5,892 bases of DNA from Candidatus Nanohalarchaeota archaeon (GTDB lineage: Archaea > EX4484-52 > B79-G9): positions 1 through 5,892 of the forward strand of contig QMVA01000100.1 of NCBI GenBank assembly GCA_003660865.1. Direction: 5' to 3'. Of this stretch, positions 5,193 through 5,892 are shown one piece after another. Positions within the stretch are counted from its first letter, which is position 1, and the number at the start of each line of letters is the position of its first letter. The position numbers were made by a program, and so were the translations under genes. A model generated the notes under the pieces. The model searched no databases. It was not told the DNA's origin and saw only the letters and a program-made list of their open reading frames with translations.

Positions 5193-5705
5193 TTATTTGC
5201 TTTCATCGCCATTTGATATGAACATTACGGCAAAGAGCATTAGTAAGAGCATGAATAGTGTGATTACAATGTCGCTTTCTATGTTGAAGAAGTTCAGGCC
5301 GCCGACGCTTATGAATGCTATTATGGCAAGGAAGCCTAATAGGACTGCTATAGCGGTTTTGTTGCTTTTTCCGAGTACTTCTTCGAATTTTATGCCGGCC
5401 ATGCCGAGGAATAGGATTCCGACCAAGAGGCCTGCGATTATTACAGCTGCAAGTCCGAAGAGTGTTGAGAAGAATGTGCCGAGAGTCATTCCTATGGGTG
5501 TGTAGTTGATTATGAAGAATGCTACTACGAAAGAGATTACTGCGTTTACAGATAGCTCTTCTGAGAATTCTGCTTTTTTCAGGATGGCGTAGATTATTAC
5601 GAAGAAGAGGAGCCATACGAAGAAAAAATCGAAAATGTCGAGGCGGTTCATGTTGCCGAGCATGATATCTATGGGGGATTGACCGGCTGATTCTGCTACT
5701 GGCAT
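5193..5705 (-). CDS. Polytopic membrane protein, about five helices (170 aa)
   Basis: 170 aa. Hydrophobic segments lie at about 25-42, 52-67, 72-102 (long, with a T-L-F-G-L-A-A-V centre), 117-135 and 144-163, and the ends are short and polar (C-terminus N-G-D-E-S-K). A short charged loop, K-K-A-E-F-S-E-E (43-50), joins the first two helices, and another, G-K-S-N-K (112-116), precedes the fourth. No catalytic or transport motif is visible. The helix-loop-helix beginning near D-F-F-F-V-W-L-L resembles, from memory, a small DPANN membrane protein family of unknown function. It converges on the 359-aa gene with 58 bp between stops. ATG 5705 is the natural start: an upstream TATA-like element predicts transcription beginning only a few nucleotides before it. 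It might be a membrane anchor for the neighbouring apparatus, but nothing in the sequence demonstrates this. Confidence 0.8.
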   Translation of the reverse strand: MPVAESAGQSPIDIMLGNMNRLDIFDFFFVWLLFFVIIYAILKKAEFSEELSVNAVISFVVAFFIINYTPIGMTLGTFFSTLFGLAAVIIAGLLVGILFLGMAGIKFEEVLGKSNKTAIAVLLGFLAIIAFISVGGLNFFNIESDIVITLFMLLLMLFAVMFISNGDESK

Positions 5706-5730
5706 GTTTAAGACCTTTTTTTTATTGTTA

Positions 5731-5742
5731 TATTATTTTATA
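5731..5742 (-). promoter_or_regulatory. TATA-like element for the membrane-protein gene
   Basis: On the minus strand the site reads GTATAAAATAATA (complement of about 5743-5731). A start about 27 nt downstream falls near 5710, leaving a leader of about 5 nt before ATG 5705, so the mRNA would be nearly leaderless. A second TA-rich element (complement 5770-5763, TATATAAA) could serve as an alternative with a leader of about 35 nt. Confidence 0.45.
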
Positions 5743-5769
5743 CATGATATTAGGGTTGTTGATTTATAT

Positions 5770-5817
5770 ATTTTTGATTGTGTATAACGTATGATCAGAC
5801 AATCAAAAAGCTTAGGA
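5770..5817. repeat. Direct repeat copy 1 (48 bp, palindromic ends), possible CRISPR repeat
   Basis: Identical over 48 bp to 5845-5892. It contains perfect 11-bp inverted arms, TTTTTGATTGT (5771-5781) and ACAATCAAAAA (5799-5809), around a 17-nt centre, so it can fold into a hairpin in RNA from either strand. Nothing similar lies one period (75 bp) to the left, so this is the outer end of the repeat series. It is followed by 27 bp of non-repeated sequence (5818-5844). A leading TTTATATA (5763-5770) directly abuts it. Confidence 0.8.
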
Positions 5818-5844
5818 TTCTCCAATCGTCAACAATATCCTCTG

Positions 5845-5892
5845 ATTTTTGATTGTGTATAACGTATGATCAGACAATCAAAAAGCTTAGGA
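5845..5892. repeat. Direct repeat copy 2, reaches window end
   Basis: Exact copy of 5770-5817 with arms at 5846-5856 and 5874-5884. The match continues to the last base, so the true right boundary and the number of further copies are unknown. The series could be 48-bp repeats with variable 27-bp spacers (CRISPR-like) or a plain 75-bp tandem repeat. No cas gene is in the window. Confidence 0.8.

Noticed and set aside
5203..5616. Second minus-strand frame (137 codons) within the membrane-protein gene
   Set aside because: Arg/His/Asn-rich translation in an alternative frame of a clear five-helix protein.
5818..5844. 27-bp interval between the repeats as a self-targeting spacer
   Set aside because: The best visible match inside the window is only about 10 bases (near 4792-4801), which is expected by chance.

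Overview
The window most likely comes from a DPANN archaeon of the Woesearchaeota/Pacearchaeota type. The archaeal signs are TATA boxes of the TTTATATA kind close upstream of genes, a GGTGAT Shine-Dalgarno before one gene, a T-run terminator, and Lys-Gly prepilin-type leader peptides. The DPANN placement rests on remembered resemblance of several proteins to uncharacterised families of those lineages. No taxonomic marker gene is present, so it is an inference.

Layout. Positions 1-243 (minus) hold the N-terminal part of a secreted protein with a cleavable signal peptide. It is divergent from a compact operon, and the gap between them contains a TATA-like element and a 19-bp inverted repeat. 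The operon (418-3549, plus) has four genes that overlap or lie within 15 nt of each other. Each encodes a short basic leader ending in Lys-Gly, then one hydrophobic helix, then an extracytoplasmic domain. This is the architecture of archaeal type IV pilin-like proteins (class III signal peptides). The first and fourth are cysteine-rich, and the fourth is very large (442 aa, 22 Cys). A T7 run follows the operon.

A second unit (3648-5134, plus) has its own strong TATA box and two genes overlapping by ATGA: a 136-aa coiled-coil protein, and a 359-aa cytoplasmic protein with a small helical N-terminal domain, a Pro/Gly/Gln linker, a coiled coil and a His/Asp/Glu-rich tail. Convergent to it lies a 170-aa membrane protein with about five helices (5193-5705, minus). 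The last 123 bases contain two identical 48-bp direct repeats at a 75-bp period, each with perfect 11-bp inverted arms. They could be the first units of a CRISPR array or another tandem repeat, but the window ends inside the second copy.

Taken together, the pilin-like operon plus the coiled-coil pair and the membrane protein may be part of one cell-surface filament or secretion apparatus, with the four pilin-like proteins as minor or tip subunits and the coiled-coil pair on the cytoplasmic side. No ATPase, platform protein or prepilin peptidase is in the window, so this is contextual inference.
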